NCBI GenBank assembly: GCA_016718525.1
Contig: JADKDD010000001.1
Location: forward strand, 1,054,001 to 1,118,000
DNA length: 64,000 nt
Direction: 5' to 3'
Source: Rhodocyclaceae bacterium
GTDB taxonomy: Bacteria > Pseudomonadota > Gammaproteobacteria > Burkholderiales > Rhodocyclaceae
The translations under genes were made by a program, and so were the position numbers. The stretch's first letter is position 1; each line of letters opens with the position of its first letter. This document shows, piece by piece, positions 54,110 through 63,174 of the stretch. The notes beneath the pieces are model-generated. The model saw only the letters and a list, made by a program, of their open reading frames with translations. It searched no databases and was not told where the DNA came from.

Positions 54110-55345
54110 ATGAGCAAGCGGCGTGTGGTGATCACCGGGCTTGGTATTGTTTCACCGATTGGTATCGGAATTGAACCGGTGTGGAATAGTCTTATGGCCG
54201 GCGCCGGCGGTATTGGACCGATAACGCGGTTTGATGCCGTGCAATTGTCGACGCGGATTGCGGCCGAGGTCAAAGACTTTGCTGCAACCGATTGGATGTC
54301 AGCCAAGGAAGCTCGCCGCGTGGATACGTTTATTCACTATGGCATCGCCGCGAGCCAGCTGGCACTGAATGATTCCGGACTGGTGATCGACGAACAGAAT
54401 GCGGACCGGGTGGGTGTTAGCGTCGGCTCCGGCGTCGGCGGCTTGCCGATGATTGAAGACAATATTCGCGACATGATTGAGAAGGGTCCGCGTCGGATCT
54501 CGCCCTTCTTTGTCCCCGGTTCGAGTATCAACATGGTTGCCGGATTGATCTCGATTCAGTTTGGCGCCAGAGGTCCAAACCTGTCCGCCTCCTCTGCCTG
54601 TGCCACCAGCGCGCTCAGCATCGGCGAGGCCGGTCGCATTGTTGAGTATGGCGATGCCGACGTGATGATCGCGGGCGGCGCCGAATCCACCATCAATATG
54701 GCCGGTATCGGTGGTTTTAGTGCACTGCGGGCGCTATCCGAACGTAATGGCGATCCCGCTACTGCGAGCCGTCCCTTCGACAAAGATCGAGACGGCTTTG
54801 TCATGGGAGAAGGTGCCGGCATCCTGATCCTTGAAGAATACGAACACGCGAAGCGTCGTGGTGCCCGCATTTACGCCGAACTCGCTGGCCTGGGCATGAG
54901 CGCCGATGCTCACCACGCCACCGCGCCCAATGTTGATGGCGCTCGTCGCGCCATGTTGGCCGCGTTGAGAAATGCACAGTCGAATCCCGATCAAGTGAAC
55001 TACATCAATGCGCACGGCACCTCGACACCGATGGGCGATAGCAACGAAACGGCGGCAATTAAAGCCGCGCTCGGCGAACATGCGTATTCCGTAGCGGTGA
55101 ACGCGACCAAGTCAATGCACGGGCACTTACTCGGGGCTGCCGGTGGCGTTGAAGCAGTGATCACCGCGCTGGCGGTCTATCACCAGATTTCACCACCCAC
55201 GATAAATATTTTTACTCCCGATCCAACCTGCGATTTGGACTACGTCCCGGGAAGCGCCAGAAAAATGACGATCGAACTCGCGTTATCCAACTCGTTCGGA
55301 TTTGGTGGAACGAACGTCACGCTGGCGATTCGCCGGCACAGTTAG
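54110..55345 (+). CDS. 3-oxoacyl-ACP synthase II (FabF-type)
   Basis: A 411-residue ketosynthase (start 54110, MSKRRVVITGLG; 54107 is an alternative). The Cys-His-His triad is visible: C164 in SSACATSALS, a histidine in NAHGTSTPMGD and one in KSMHGHLLGAAG. It elongates acyl-ACP. A lone fabF outside the fab operon is often a paralogue for special acyl chains. Being 40 bases after the B12 regulator and followed by a convergent wax ester synthase, it may feed the lipid changes in this region; that is inferred. Confidence 0.93.
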   Translation: MSKRRVVITGLGIVSPIGIGIEPVWNSLMAGAGGIGPITRFDAVQLSTRIAAEVKDFAATDWMSAKEARRVDTFIHYGIAASQLALNDSGLVIDEQNADRVGVSVGSGVGGLPMIEDNIRDMIEKGPRRISPFFVPGSSINMVAGLISIQFGARGPNLSASSACATSALSIGEAGRIVEYGDADVMIAGGAESTINMAGIGGFSALRALSERNGDPATASRPFDKDRDGFVMGEGAGILILEEYEHAKRRGARIYAELAGLGMSADAHHATAPNVDGARRAMLAALRNAQSNPDQVNYINAHGTSTPMGDSNETAAIKAALGEHAYSVAVNATKSMHGHLLGAAGGVEAVITALAVYHQISPPTINIFTPDPTCDLDYVPGSARKMTIELALSNSFGFGGTNVTLAIRRHS

Positions 55346-56826
55346 GTTTTCGAACCCGTCGTGACGCTCCGGCGCCGCTTGGCTGCTGAGGCAGCTGTCT
55401 TCTGATTTGGTTTCGCCATCTTTTTAACCGCCCGTTGTATCGCCGGTCTTCTGACACCCAAAGCCTTACGCAGCTCAGCCAAAGCAGCATCGGTGTGATC
55501 AATCATCCGTTGCAGACCAGGCACCGTGCGGCGGCAAGCGATGAAACCAAAGGCGAAACTTTCGCCATAGCTGCTGACAGTGATATTCAGCGCGTTGTAA
55601 TCCATCGGAATTGAAACCGGATAGGCCTCATCAAGGCGCGCGCCTTGCAAGTAGAGTGTCTGCGGCGCACCAGGAACATTCGAAATTGTTACGTTGCACA
55701 GCGGCGCGCGCTTGCCCAAACCCGTCAGCATTAGCGGCAGCGCTGGTGCTTGCAAGGTTGCAGCCGAATAAGCCATCTTTTCCGTTTTTCCCATCTTGCG
55801 CAGGCGATCTTTGGCCACGGTCATCGACTTCTTGATTCTTCTCAGGCGCTCAATCGGATCAGCGATTTCAGTGGCCAATTCGGTAGTCACCATTGCAATT
55901 TGATTGCCGCCCTCCCCGCCTTCACTATGCAACGATACCGGCACCATTGCCACCAATGGCTTCGCCGGCAGCGCATCGTGCGATTGCAAATAACGCCGCA
56001 GGGCACCGGCGCATACCGCCAGCGTCACATCATTGACCGTTGCCCCGGCCAGTTTGCCCAATGCCTTGAATTCCGGTAGTGAGTAGGACTGCGCAACAAA
56101 TCGCCGTGAGCCAGATATTTCAACATTGAACATGCTCGGCGGCGCCTGGAACGGCAAGGCCTCGGCGTCCGAGCCAGCGAGCCCGCGAACCAAATCAAAC
56201 ACTCCATGTGCCAAGCCAGGAACAATCTCCTTACCGCTGACGAGCGTCTCCACGGCCTTTTGCAACATCGATTTGTTCTTTACCGACGCATTGCTGGCGC
56301 GATGTTTGTGTTTCATTGCCCAAAACGGCGGCATCGGTTTGGTCGCGCGCGGATCCGTCGACATGGTGGAAGCGAACAAACGGCTACCCGTGACGCCATC
56401 AATCAAGGCATGGTGAAACTTGGTATAGATCGCGAATCGGCCATCGTTAAGACCTTCAATGAGATAGACCTCCCACAGCGGACGATTGCGATCCAACGGT
56501 GTCGCGTGGAGACGCGATACCATGTTGAGTAGTTCACGCACGCGTCCCGGGTAAGGCAGCGCCAAATGACGTAAGTGATAGTCCACATCAAAGTGGTCAT
56601 CCTCTTCCCAGAACCAACGACCAAAGTTTTGCAGCGGACGCAGATTGAACGGAGCATTTGCCACGGCATGTCGTTTCCACGTATGAATCAACTCGGATAG
56701 AAATGCACTGCCGGGTCTCTTGTCTGATTTTGCTGGTGTGAATAACTGCAGGCCAGCGACGTGCATTGGCGTATGGCGGTTTTCAAACAGTAAAAACATC
56801 GCGTCTTGCGGATTCATCGGTGACAT
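55342..56826 (-). CDS. Wax ester synthase / diacylglycerol acyltransferase
   Basis: A 494-residue WS/DGAT. The start at 56826 (MSPMNPQDAMFLLFE) has a GGAG seven bases upstream. The catalytic HHxxxDG motif is at residues 138-144 (HHALIDG). The rest shows the family's condensation-domain-like fold and a Lys/Arg-rich C-terminus. It joins acyl-CoA to long-chain alcohols or diacylglycerol to store wax esters or triacylglycerol. It is convergent with fabF, overlapping by four bases. Confidence 0.93.
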   Translation of the reverse strand: MSPMNPQDAMFLLFENRHTPMHVAGLQLFTPAKSDKRPGSAFLSELIHTWKRHAVANAPFNLRPLQNFGRWFWEEDDHFDVDYHLRHLALPYPGRVRELLNMVSRLHATPLDRNRPLWEVYLIEGLNDGRFAIYTKFHHALIDGVTGSRLFASTMSTDPRATKPMPPFWAMKHKHRASNASVKNKSMLQKAVETLVSGKEIVPGLAHGVFDLVRGLAGSDAEALPFQAPPSMFNVEISGSRRFVAQSYSLPEFKALGKLAGATVNDVTLAVCAGALRRYLQSHDALPAKPLVAMVPVSLHSEGGEGGNQIAMVTTELATEIADPIERLRRIKKSMTVAKDRLRKMGKTEKMAYSAATLQAPALPLMLTGLGKRAPLCNVTISNVPGAPQTLYLQGARLDEAYPVSIPMDYNALNITVSSYGESFAFGFIACRRTVPGLQRMIDHTDAALAELRKALGVRRPAIQRAVKKMAKPNQKTAASAAKRRRSVTTGSKT

Positions 56827-56980
56827 GGCTTGCTCCATAAGCGGGTTCGCGTCTGGCGAGAATAGCCCAGCAAGTTCAATTTATGCAAGCAATCAGCACG
56901 AGTGTGTAATCATTCCGTGACCACGGGCACAACGACGTTGGTTGTTTGAATCACAGTGATGGAATCAACGAGGAATGCTT

Positions 56981-58744
56981 ATGCAACTACCCAATTTGTT
57001 AACCACCAAAAAAGGGCGACTGACGGCATTCTTTTTGCTGTACGTCACCGAAGGCATTCCCTTGGGTTTTGCTGCAACGGCAGTTGCAACGCAACTACGC
57101 AGACTGGATGTCGGTCCGGCTGAAATCGGTGCTTTCGTCGGCTCGTTCTACTTGCCCTGGGCGTTTAAATGGGCCTTCGGCCCGATAATTGACGTATTCA
57201 CTTTCGGGCGATTGGGTAAGCGTCGCGGCTGGATTTTGATTACCCAGATCATGATGGCGCTGACCTTGCTCTCGACGGTCATGTTGGACTTGCCACAACA
57301 ACTCGGACTCTTTACAGCGATTCTGTTAATCCATAACACCTTTGGTGCAATGCAGGATGTAGCGATCGACGCACTGGCTTGCAGCACCCTACATGACGAC
57401 GAACGTGGCACTGCAAATGGAATGATGTTTGCAGGAGCCTATATTGGCATGGCAATTGGCGGTAGCGGCGTATTGTTCCTCAGCGGTGTAACGGGCTTTC
57501 AGCCAACGTTTTATTTCGTTACTGCATGCATACTTTCAGTGACAGCGCTGGTGGTGCTGCCAATGAAAGAAGCTGCCGAACCGGTGCGCGCGGTGGTTGG
57601 CGGCTCTCGACTTGCCCAGGCTGGTAGAGAAATGCGGACCTTTGCTGTGGATGCGTTCCGCTCTTTCCTCGGTAGCCGTGGTGCGTTTTCAGGTCTATTG
57701 TTTGCAATCCTGCCGCCGGGAGCCATGTGTTTGGGACTCGCATTGCAGTCGAATCTGGCGGTAGAACTCGGTCTTGATGATGATCAGGTCGGTTGGCTCA
57801 GCCTCTGGTCATCCGTGTTGAGCGCAGCTTTTTGTGTCATCGGTGGCTTTTTGTCCGATCGCTTCGGTCGCCGGCGCACATTGTTCATTTACATCGCGCT
57901 GATGAGCTTGCCGGTGCTTTATCTCATGCTCGCCCTTGAGCAGTACGGCTGGATCATGCCAGCCAGCACCTCTGCCGCAAATCGCCCTGCGGTACCTATC
58001 GGGCTAGTCACCGCGCTGTGGATTGCAACACTGAGCTACGCCGCCCTGCAAGGACTTATGTACGGCACGCGTTCGGCGAGCCTGATGGATGTCACCAATC
58101 CAAAGGTCGCGGCAACACAATTTACCGCCTACATGGCGCTGGCGAACTTGGCTATCTCATATTCCTCCACCTGGCAAGGCATCGCTATAGAAGCCTGGGG
58201 TTATCCGCGGACCATGCTGATCGACACAGTTCTCGGTATGGCGTGTCTGATAGTCATTCCTTTCTTGAAACGATTGGATATACAAGGCGGAGGCTTTATC
58301 GATGATCGCGGTCCGCAGCGTGCGCGATTACTTGCGCTGATGCTAGGCATCTTTTGTATCTGCTGGTGGCCGTACACTCATTGGCAGACTGAATTTGGTA
58401 GTGCTCAACGACTCATCGGCACGATATTTACGGTGATTTTTGTCGCCTCGGCTCTTTTTCTGCTTGCGGGTCGCGCAGTGCAGGGTCCAAATGGTGGCGT
58501 GACTGCGCGTATCGGCATGTGGTTTGCTCCGCTGCTACTGCTGATGTATAGCCGCTACTTTCTGGATGCCATAGGCAAATGGTTTGCGCCGGCAATCACC
58601 CCTGACGCATTCAAAACCATTGCGGAATCGGGCATGCTACTGGTTACTGTGGGTGCTGGTGTGCTGCTTGTTATGCAAGCAACGCAAGCCTGGCGGGAGA
58701 TGTCGGGACAATCCGGAGAATCACCTGCAACGTCGTCAATTTAA
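56981..58744 (+). CDS. AmpG-like MFS transporter
   Basis: A 587-residue multi-helix transporter. The start at 56981 (MQLPNLLTTKKGRLTAF) has a GAGGA site; an ATG at 56975 is less likely. The first helix YVTEGIPLGFA and the QDVAIDALA segment are typical of the AmpG/acetyl-CoA-transporter branch. The length and C-terminal helices suggest about 14 helices. AmpG imports muropeptides, but without context that substrate is only a possibility. It is divergent from the wax ester synthase across about 150 bp. Confidence 0.85.
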   Translation: MQLPNLLTTKKGRLTAFFLLYVTEGIPLGFAATAVATQLRRLDVGPAEIGAFVGSFYLPWAFKWAFGPIIDVFTFGRLGKRRGWILITQIMMALTLLSTVMLDLPQQLGLFTAILLIHNTFGAMQDVAIDALACSTLHDDERGTANGMMFAGAYIGMAIGGSGVLFLSGVTGFQPTFYFVTACILSVTALVVLPMKEAAEPVRAVVGGSRLAQAGREMRTFAVDAFRSFLGSRGAFSGLLFAILPPGAMCLGLALQSNLAVELGLDDDQVGWLSLWSSVLSAAFCVIGGFLSDRFGRRRTLFIYIALMSLPVLYLMLALEQYGWIMPASTSAANRPAVPIGLVTALWIATLSYAALQGLMYGTRSASLMDVTNPKVAATQFTAYMALANLAISYSSTWQGIAIEAWGYPRTMLIDTVLGMACLIVIPFLKRLDIQGGGFIDDRGPQRARLLALMLGIFCICWWPYTHWQTEFGSAQRLIGTIFTVIFVASALFLLAGRAVQGPNGGVTARIGMWFAPLLLLMYSRYFLDAIGKWFAPAITPDAFKTIAESGMLLVTVGAGVLLVMQATQAWREMSGQSGESPATSSI

Positions 58745-58801
58745 GCAAACGCTAAGGCAGTTACAAGGTTAAGACGAATTGGAAACTTCGAGGAGATCAC
58801 G

Positions 58802-59740
58802 ATGTTCGGAACTTTGTTCAACCGGGTAAAAATGGCATGCGCGGGTTCGCTTGCGATTGCCGTTAATTTTGTTGCTATTGCCGCTGATGGCGAGGCACCG
58901 AAAACACCCAAAACCACAGCGGAAATTATCGCCGCTGCACCGGCAAGTGATTGGCGCGATGTTGCCGCGTCCGATCTTCTGGTGATGGATCTGACGCAAG
59001 GCCAGATTTTCATCGAACTGGCAACACGTTTCGCACCTCTCCATTCGGCGAATATTCGCACCCTATCCCATCAAGGTTTTTTTGATGGCTTGGCAATCAT
59101 GCGGGTGCAAGACAATTACGTTACACAATGGGGGGATCCCAATGACGATGATCCGAAGCTCGCCAAATCACTGGGTGATGCGAAAACAAAACTTCCTGCC
59201 GAGTTTTTTATTCCGTTCAAGGGGTTGCCGATCACTCCGATCAAGGATGTCGACGGCTGGGCACCCGTCACCGGTTATGTCGATGGATTTCCAGTGGCGG
59301 CCGACCCGAAGAAAAATAAAGCCTGGCTGACCCACTGCTACGGCATGGTTGGCGCTGCCAGAGGCCAGCCGACAGATTCAAGCAATGGCACAGGCCTTTA
59401 CGCCATCATCGGTCATGCACCACGCGGTTTGGATCTGAATATCACTGTCGTCGGACGGGTGTTGCGTGGCATGGAATATTTGTCGGCACTCCCGCGTGGC
59501 GGAGCGACCATGGGTTTTTATGACAAACCGGAGCATTACGTCGGCATCACCAAGGTCAGATTGGCCAGCGATATCAGCGAAGCCGAGCGACCAAAGCTGG
59601 AGGTACTCAAAACCGACAGCAAATCGTGGGCATCCGTACTCGACTCCCGCCGTAACCGCAGCGGTTGGTTCGTGCATAGCTTTGGTCATACGGAGGTTTG
59701 CGCATCCAGCGTACCGGTGCGGAATAAGCCAGCGCAATGA
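58802..59740 (+). CDS. Exported cyclophilin-type peptidyl-prolyl isomerase
   Basis: A 312-residue protein with a signal peptide (ACAGSLAIAVNFVAIAADG) followed by a cyclophilin domain (VMDLTQGQIFIELATRFAP, QGFFDGLAIMRV, then a divergent GMVGAARG for the usual GxLxMA). The C-terminal about 60 residues are additional. It would act on proline peptide bonds of periplasmic proteins. It begins 57 bases after the MFS gene with a GGAG upstream, so the two may be co-transcribed. Confidence 0.87.
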   Translation: MFGTLFNRVKMACAGSLAIAVNFVAIAADGEAPKTPKTTAEIIAAAPASDWRDVAASDLLVMDLTQGQIFIELATRFAPLHSANIRTLSHQGFFDGLAIMRVQDNYVTQWGDPNDDDPKLAKSLGDAKTKLPAEFFIPFKGLPITPIKDVDGWAPVTGYVDGFPVAADPKKNKAWLTHCYGMVGAARGQPTDSSNGTGLYAIIGHAPRGLDLNITVVGRVLRGMEYLSALPRGGATMGFYDKPEHYVGITKVRLASDISEAERPKLEVLKTDSKSWASVLDSRRNRSGWFVHSFGHTEVCASSVPVRNKPAQ

Positions 59741-59751
59741 TCTGTGGTGCC

Positions 59752-59780
59752 CGCCAGTTGGTGCTGATAGGACGGCGTTA
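59752..59780 (-). repeat. Dispersed repeat copy C, intergenic
   Basis: On the minus strand it reads AACGCCGTCCTAT, then CAGCACCAACTGGCGG. It occupies the 53-bp gap between the convergent cyclophilin and dnaE2 genes. Confidence 0.65.
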
Positions 59781-59793
59781 AAAAGGGTTTTCC

Positions 59794-62700
59794 TTAATGA
59801 AAATTCCGGCTCACTGTCTGCAACTCACCCAGCCAGCTTGAAAGATTGACCAGCCTTCCGGCGATCAGGTGTACGACTTCTCCTTCCCGTTGCAGTTGGC
59901 CGAAAACGCCGAGAAGTTTGCTGCTTAATAGTTCGCGGCGTTGGCGTTCGGCGAGGTGGCCATGCACGATGACATTGGTCATGCCGGATTCGTCTTCGAG
60001 GGTCACGAAGACGACACCACTCGCCGTGCCGGGGCGTTGGCGGCAGGTGACGATGCCGGCGGCGCGAATTAACTGGCGGTCGTTGGCATGCTGTAAATCG
60101 GAGGCGCTGACAAAGCGGGCGGCGCTCAAGCGGCGGCGCAACAAGGCAAGTGGATGACGGCGCAGTGACAAGCCTTGGGTGATGTAATCGGCCGCAATGT
60201 CCTGGCCTTCGCGCGGGGCGGGCAGTTGGTTTGGCGTCTCGGCAATGTGGATGCCGCTGAGCAAATCGAGCTGTACCGGCGCGGCGGCGGCCTCCCAGGC
60301 GGCTTGGCGGCGATGCCCGGCGAGCCCGCGCAAGGCATCGGCGGCGGCGAGGCAATCCAGTTCGGCACGCGATAAAGTGGCGCGGGCAGCGAGGTCGGTG
60401 ATATCAAGGAACGGGCCACTTTGGCGGGCGGTAACGATCCGCTCAGCGGCGGCTTTTGGAAAACCACGGATGGTGGAGAGGCCGAGGCGAACTGACGGCG
60501 GCGAAACAGGGGTTTCGCGAAGCACTGCTTCGCGCCTGTGTAGCGGCTCGGCTGTACTAAGCCGAGACTCCACACCAGCACCAACTGGCGAATCCGACAA
60601 GTCATCTAAACGCGCATCCACGTCACTACTTTGCGCATCCACCGGCAACACCTCCACGCCACTGCGTTTGGCGTCTTGTACCAATTGCGATGGCGTATAA
60701 AAACCCATCGGCTGGCTGTTGAGCAACGCGCACAAAAACGCTGCCGGGGCGTGGCATTTGAGCCATGCTGAGACATACACCAAGAGCGCAAAACTCGCGG
60801 CATGGGATTCGGGGAAGCCATATTCGCCGAAGCCGCGAATTTGCGCGACGATGCGCTGGGCGAACTCGTCGGCATAACCGCGGGCTTTCATGCCGTCTTT
60901 TAGTTTTTGTTCGAACGGCCCGAGGTTGCCTTCGCGCCGCCAGGCCGCCATCGAGCGGCGCAGTTGATCGGCTTCGCCCGCCGTAAAACCGGCAGCGGCT
61001 ATCGCCAGTTGCATCACCTGTTCTTGAAAAATCGGCACACCCAGCGTGCGCTCGAGTACGCCGCGCACCGCTTCGCTCGGGTACGTTACCGCCTCTTGCC
61101 CGCGACGACGGCGCAAATACGGATGCACCATGTCGCCTTGTATCGGGCCGGGGCGAACCAGCGCGACTTCAATCACTAAATCATAAAAATTCTGCGGCTT
61201 GAGGCGTGGCAGCATCGACATTTGAGCGCGGGATTCGATTTGAAACACGCCGACGGTTTCGGCCCGGCAAATCATTTGGTAGACCGCCGGATCTTCTGCC
61301 GGAACATCGGCCAGACCGAAAGCTTGCCCACGCTGCATAGCCACCAAGGCCAGCGCGCGACGGATAGCCGAGAGCATGCCCAGCGCCAGCACATCGACTT
61401 TCAGCAGCCCCAAGGTATCGAGATCGTCCTTGTCCCACTGAATCACACTGCGATCGACCATCGCCGCGTTTTCAATCGGCACCAGGCGTGACAATGCTCC
61501 GCGCGAGATGACAAAGCCGCCCACATGCTGCGACAAATGACGCGGGAAACCACGCAGCGCATTGGTCAGCGCCAACCATTTGGCGACGCGTGGCGCGGCC
61601 GGATCGAGCCCCACACTTTTAAGCCGTTCGGGCAATTTTTCACGTTGATCCCACCACGCCATTGACGAGGCCAGTGCGTCGATCTGCGCACGACCAAAAC
61701 CCAGCGCACGGCCGACATCGCGCAGTGCCCCGCGCGTATGCCAGGTGTTTAGCGCGGCGGTCAGTGCAGCGCGCTCGCGACCATATTTGGTATAGAGATA
61801 CTGGATGACTTCTTCGCGCCGTTCGTGTTCAAAATCGACGTCGATATCCGGTGGCTCGCCACGTTCGCGGGAGATAAAACGTTCGAACAACAATTGCGAG
61901 CGAGCGGGATCGACTTCGGTGATGCCAAGGGCGTAGCACACGGCGGAATTGGCCGCCGAGCCGCGACCCTGACACAAAATTTCACGACCGCGGGCAAAGC
62001 AAACGATGTCATAGACAGTCAAAAAATACGCTTCGTAGTTCAGTTCAATAATCAAAGTCATTTCGTGTTCGACGCGTTCCCGCACCGAGTCGGGCAGCGA
62101 TTTCGGATAGCGTTTGAGCAGGCCGCGTTCGACTTCTTCGCGCAGGAACGAAGCCATGGTTTGACCATGCGGCGCGATATCGTTGGGATATTCATAACGC
62201 AATTCATCGAGTGAAAAATTGCAGCGGTTTGCGATGTTGATGGTCTCTTCAAGCAGCGCGGGCGGATACAGCCGCGAGAGCCGCAGGCGGCTGCGCAAGT
62301 GCCGCTCGCCGTTGGGGAATAGTGCGTGTCCCGCTTTGAAAACCGTGGTCTTGAGACGAATCGCGGTGAGTGTGTCCTGCAAGGCACGACGTCCGCGCGT
62401 ATGCATGTGTGCGTCGCCACTGGCGACGGCGGGTAGCTTACAGGCATGTGCCAAGGCGAGTAATTGCTGCAAGCGCGAACGGTCATCGTTGGCGCCTGTG
62501 GCGTGGAGTTCGACCGCCAGCCAGAGGCGATTGGGGAAACGGGCGGCGAGCCACTGCCCGGTGGTTTCAGCTTTTACCCCCTCTCCTTCAAGGAGAGGGT
62601 TGGGGTGAGGATGGGGGCTACGCAGGTCAATTTTCCCCATCCCCCTCCCGACCTCCCCCTTGAAGGGGGAGGAGAGATTTGCTGATCGGTAGGTACATAT

Positions 62701-63174
62701 CTGTGGTGGCACCCACAACACCAAGCAATCCGGTACCGCGCCCGAGGGTGCGGTGAGTGATGGCAATACGTCAATATCGCCGCGCGTCAAGCGGTACCGG
62801 CCTTTTTCCGAGCGCCGCCGGGCGAGCGTAATCAACGCCGCCAGATTGCCGTAACCGGCGCGGTTTTGCGCCAGCAGGACAAGTTTCAGGCCGTCATCAA
62901 AGACAAATTCGCTGCCGATGATGAGCTTGAAATTCGCCGCTTTCGCTGCTTTGTAGGCCCGCACCACGCCGGCGAACGAACACTCGTCAGTCAAGGCCAA
63001 TGCACTGTAACCCGAGGCTTTGGCGCGCTCGATGAGTTCCGATGGTTTGGATGCACCACGCAGAAAACTGAAGTTTGAAAGGCAATGCAGTTCGGCGTAG
63101 TTTGGTAACGTACCCGGTAAATTTTTCGGCTGCTGCGTGATGGATTGCGCGGATAATTTTTTGCCTGAGTTCAT
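59794..63174 (-). CDS. dnaE2: Error-prone DNA polymerase DnaE2 (ImuC)
   Basis: An alpha-subunit-like polymerase. The start at 63174 (MNSGKKLSAQS) overlaps the imuB stop (ATGA). The PHP domain follows (YAELHCLSNFSFLRGAS), then the palm with PDIDVDFEHERREEV, the fingers, and a C-terminal OB-fold. The product is about 1,126 residues, roughly 75 more than usual. The excess is accounted for by two in-frame repeat insertions at about residues 160-200 (in the PHP domain) and 857-892 (between the finger and tandem HhH regions). It acts with ImuA and ImuB in SOS mutagenesis and damage bypass. Whether the inserted forms remain active is unknown. Confidence 0.95.
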   Translation of the reverse strand: MNSGKKLSAQSITQQPKNLPGTLPNYAELHCLSNFSFLRGASKPSELIERAKASGYSALALTDECSFAGVVRAYKAAKAANFKLIIGSEFVFDDGLKLVLLAQNRAGYGNLAALITLARRRSEKGRYRLTRGDIDVLPSLTAPSGAVPDCLVLWVPPQICTYRSANLSSPFKGEVGRGMGKIDLRSPHPHPNPLLEGEGVKAETTGQWLAARFPNRLWLAVELHATGANDDRSRLQQLLALAHACKLPAVASGDAHMHTRGRRALQDTLTAIRLKTTVFKAGHALFPNGERHLRSRLRLSRLYPPALLEETINIANRCNFSLDELRYEYPNDIAPHGQTMASFLREEVERGLLKRYPKSLPDSVRERVEHEMTLIIELNYEAYFLTVYDIVCFARGREILCQGRGSAANSAVCYALGITEVDPARSQLLFERFISRERGEPPDIDVDFEHERREEVIQYLYTKYGRERAALTAALNTWHTRGALRDVGRALGFGRAQIDALASSMAWWDQREKLPERLKSVGLDPAAPRVAKWLALTNALRGFPRHLSQHVGGFVISRGALSRLVPIENAAMVDRSVIQWDKDDLDTLGLLKVDVLALGMLSAIRRALALVAMQRGQAFGLADVPAEDPAVYQMICRAETVGVFQIESRAQMSMLPRLKPQNFYDLVIEVALVRPGPIQGDMVHPYLRRRRGQEAVTYPSEAVRGVLERTLGVPIFQEQVMQLAIAAAGFTAGEADQLRRSMAAWRREGNLGPFEQKLKDGMKARGYADEFAQRIVAQIRGFGEYGFPESHAASFALLVYVSAWLKCHAPAAFLCALLNSQPMGFYTPSQLVQDAKRSGVEVLPVDAQSSDVDARLDDLSDSPVGAGVESRLSTAEPLHRREAVLRETPVSPPSVRLGLSTIRGFPKAAAERIVTARQSGPFLDITDLAARATLSRAELDCLAAADALRGLAGHRRQAAWEAAAAPVQLDLLSGIHIAETPNQLPAPREGQDIAADYITQGLSLRRHPLALLRRRLSAARFVSASDLQHANDRQLIRAAGIVTCRQRPGTASGVVFVTLEDESGMTNVIVHGHLAERQRRELLSSKLLGVFGQLQREGEVVHLIAGRLVNLSSWLGELQTVSRNFH
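60500..60600. repeat. REP-like hairpin insertion within dnaE2 (C-terminal part)
   Basis: The protein here (PVGAGVESRLSTAEPLHRR, continuing to ETPVSPP) interrupts a normal DnaE2 run from VLPVDAQ to SVRLGL. The DNA has two perfect hairpins, CTCGGCT/AGCCGAG at 60547-60566 and CGCGAAGCA/TGCTTCGCG at 60516-60534, the latter extended by ACAGG/CCTGT. A copy of the dispersed-repeat core CCAGCACCAACTGGCG (60575-60590) marks one edge. Confidence 0.8.
62576..62690. repeat. MITE-like hairpin insertion within dnaE2 (PHP domain)
   Basis: Two perfect hairpins, CCCTCTCC/GGAGAGGG at 62579-62599 and CCTCCCCC/GGGGGAGG at 62652-62672, have complementary loops TTCAA and TTGAA. They encode the low-complexity peptide SPFKGEVGRGMGKID and SPHPHPNPLLEGEG on the gene strand. 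Such peptides are the usual sign of an in-frame insertion of this repeat type. A related element sits at 27047-27128. Confidence 0.85.
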
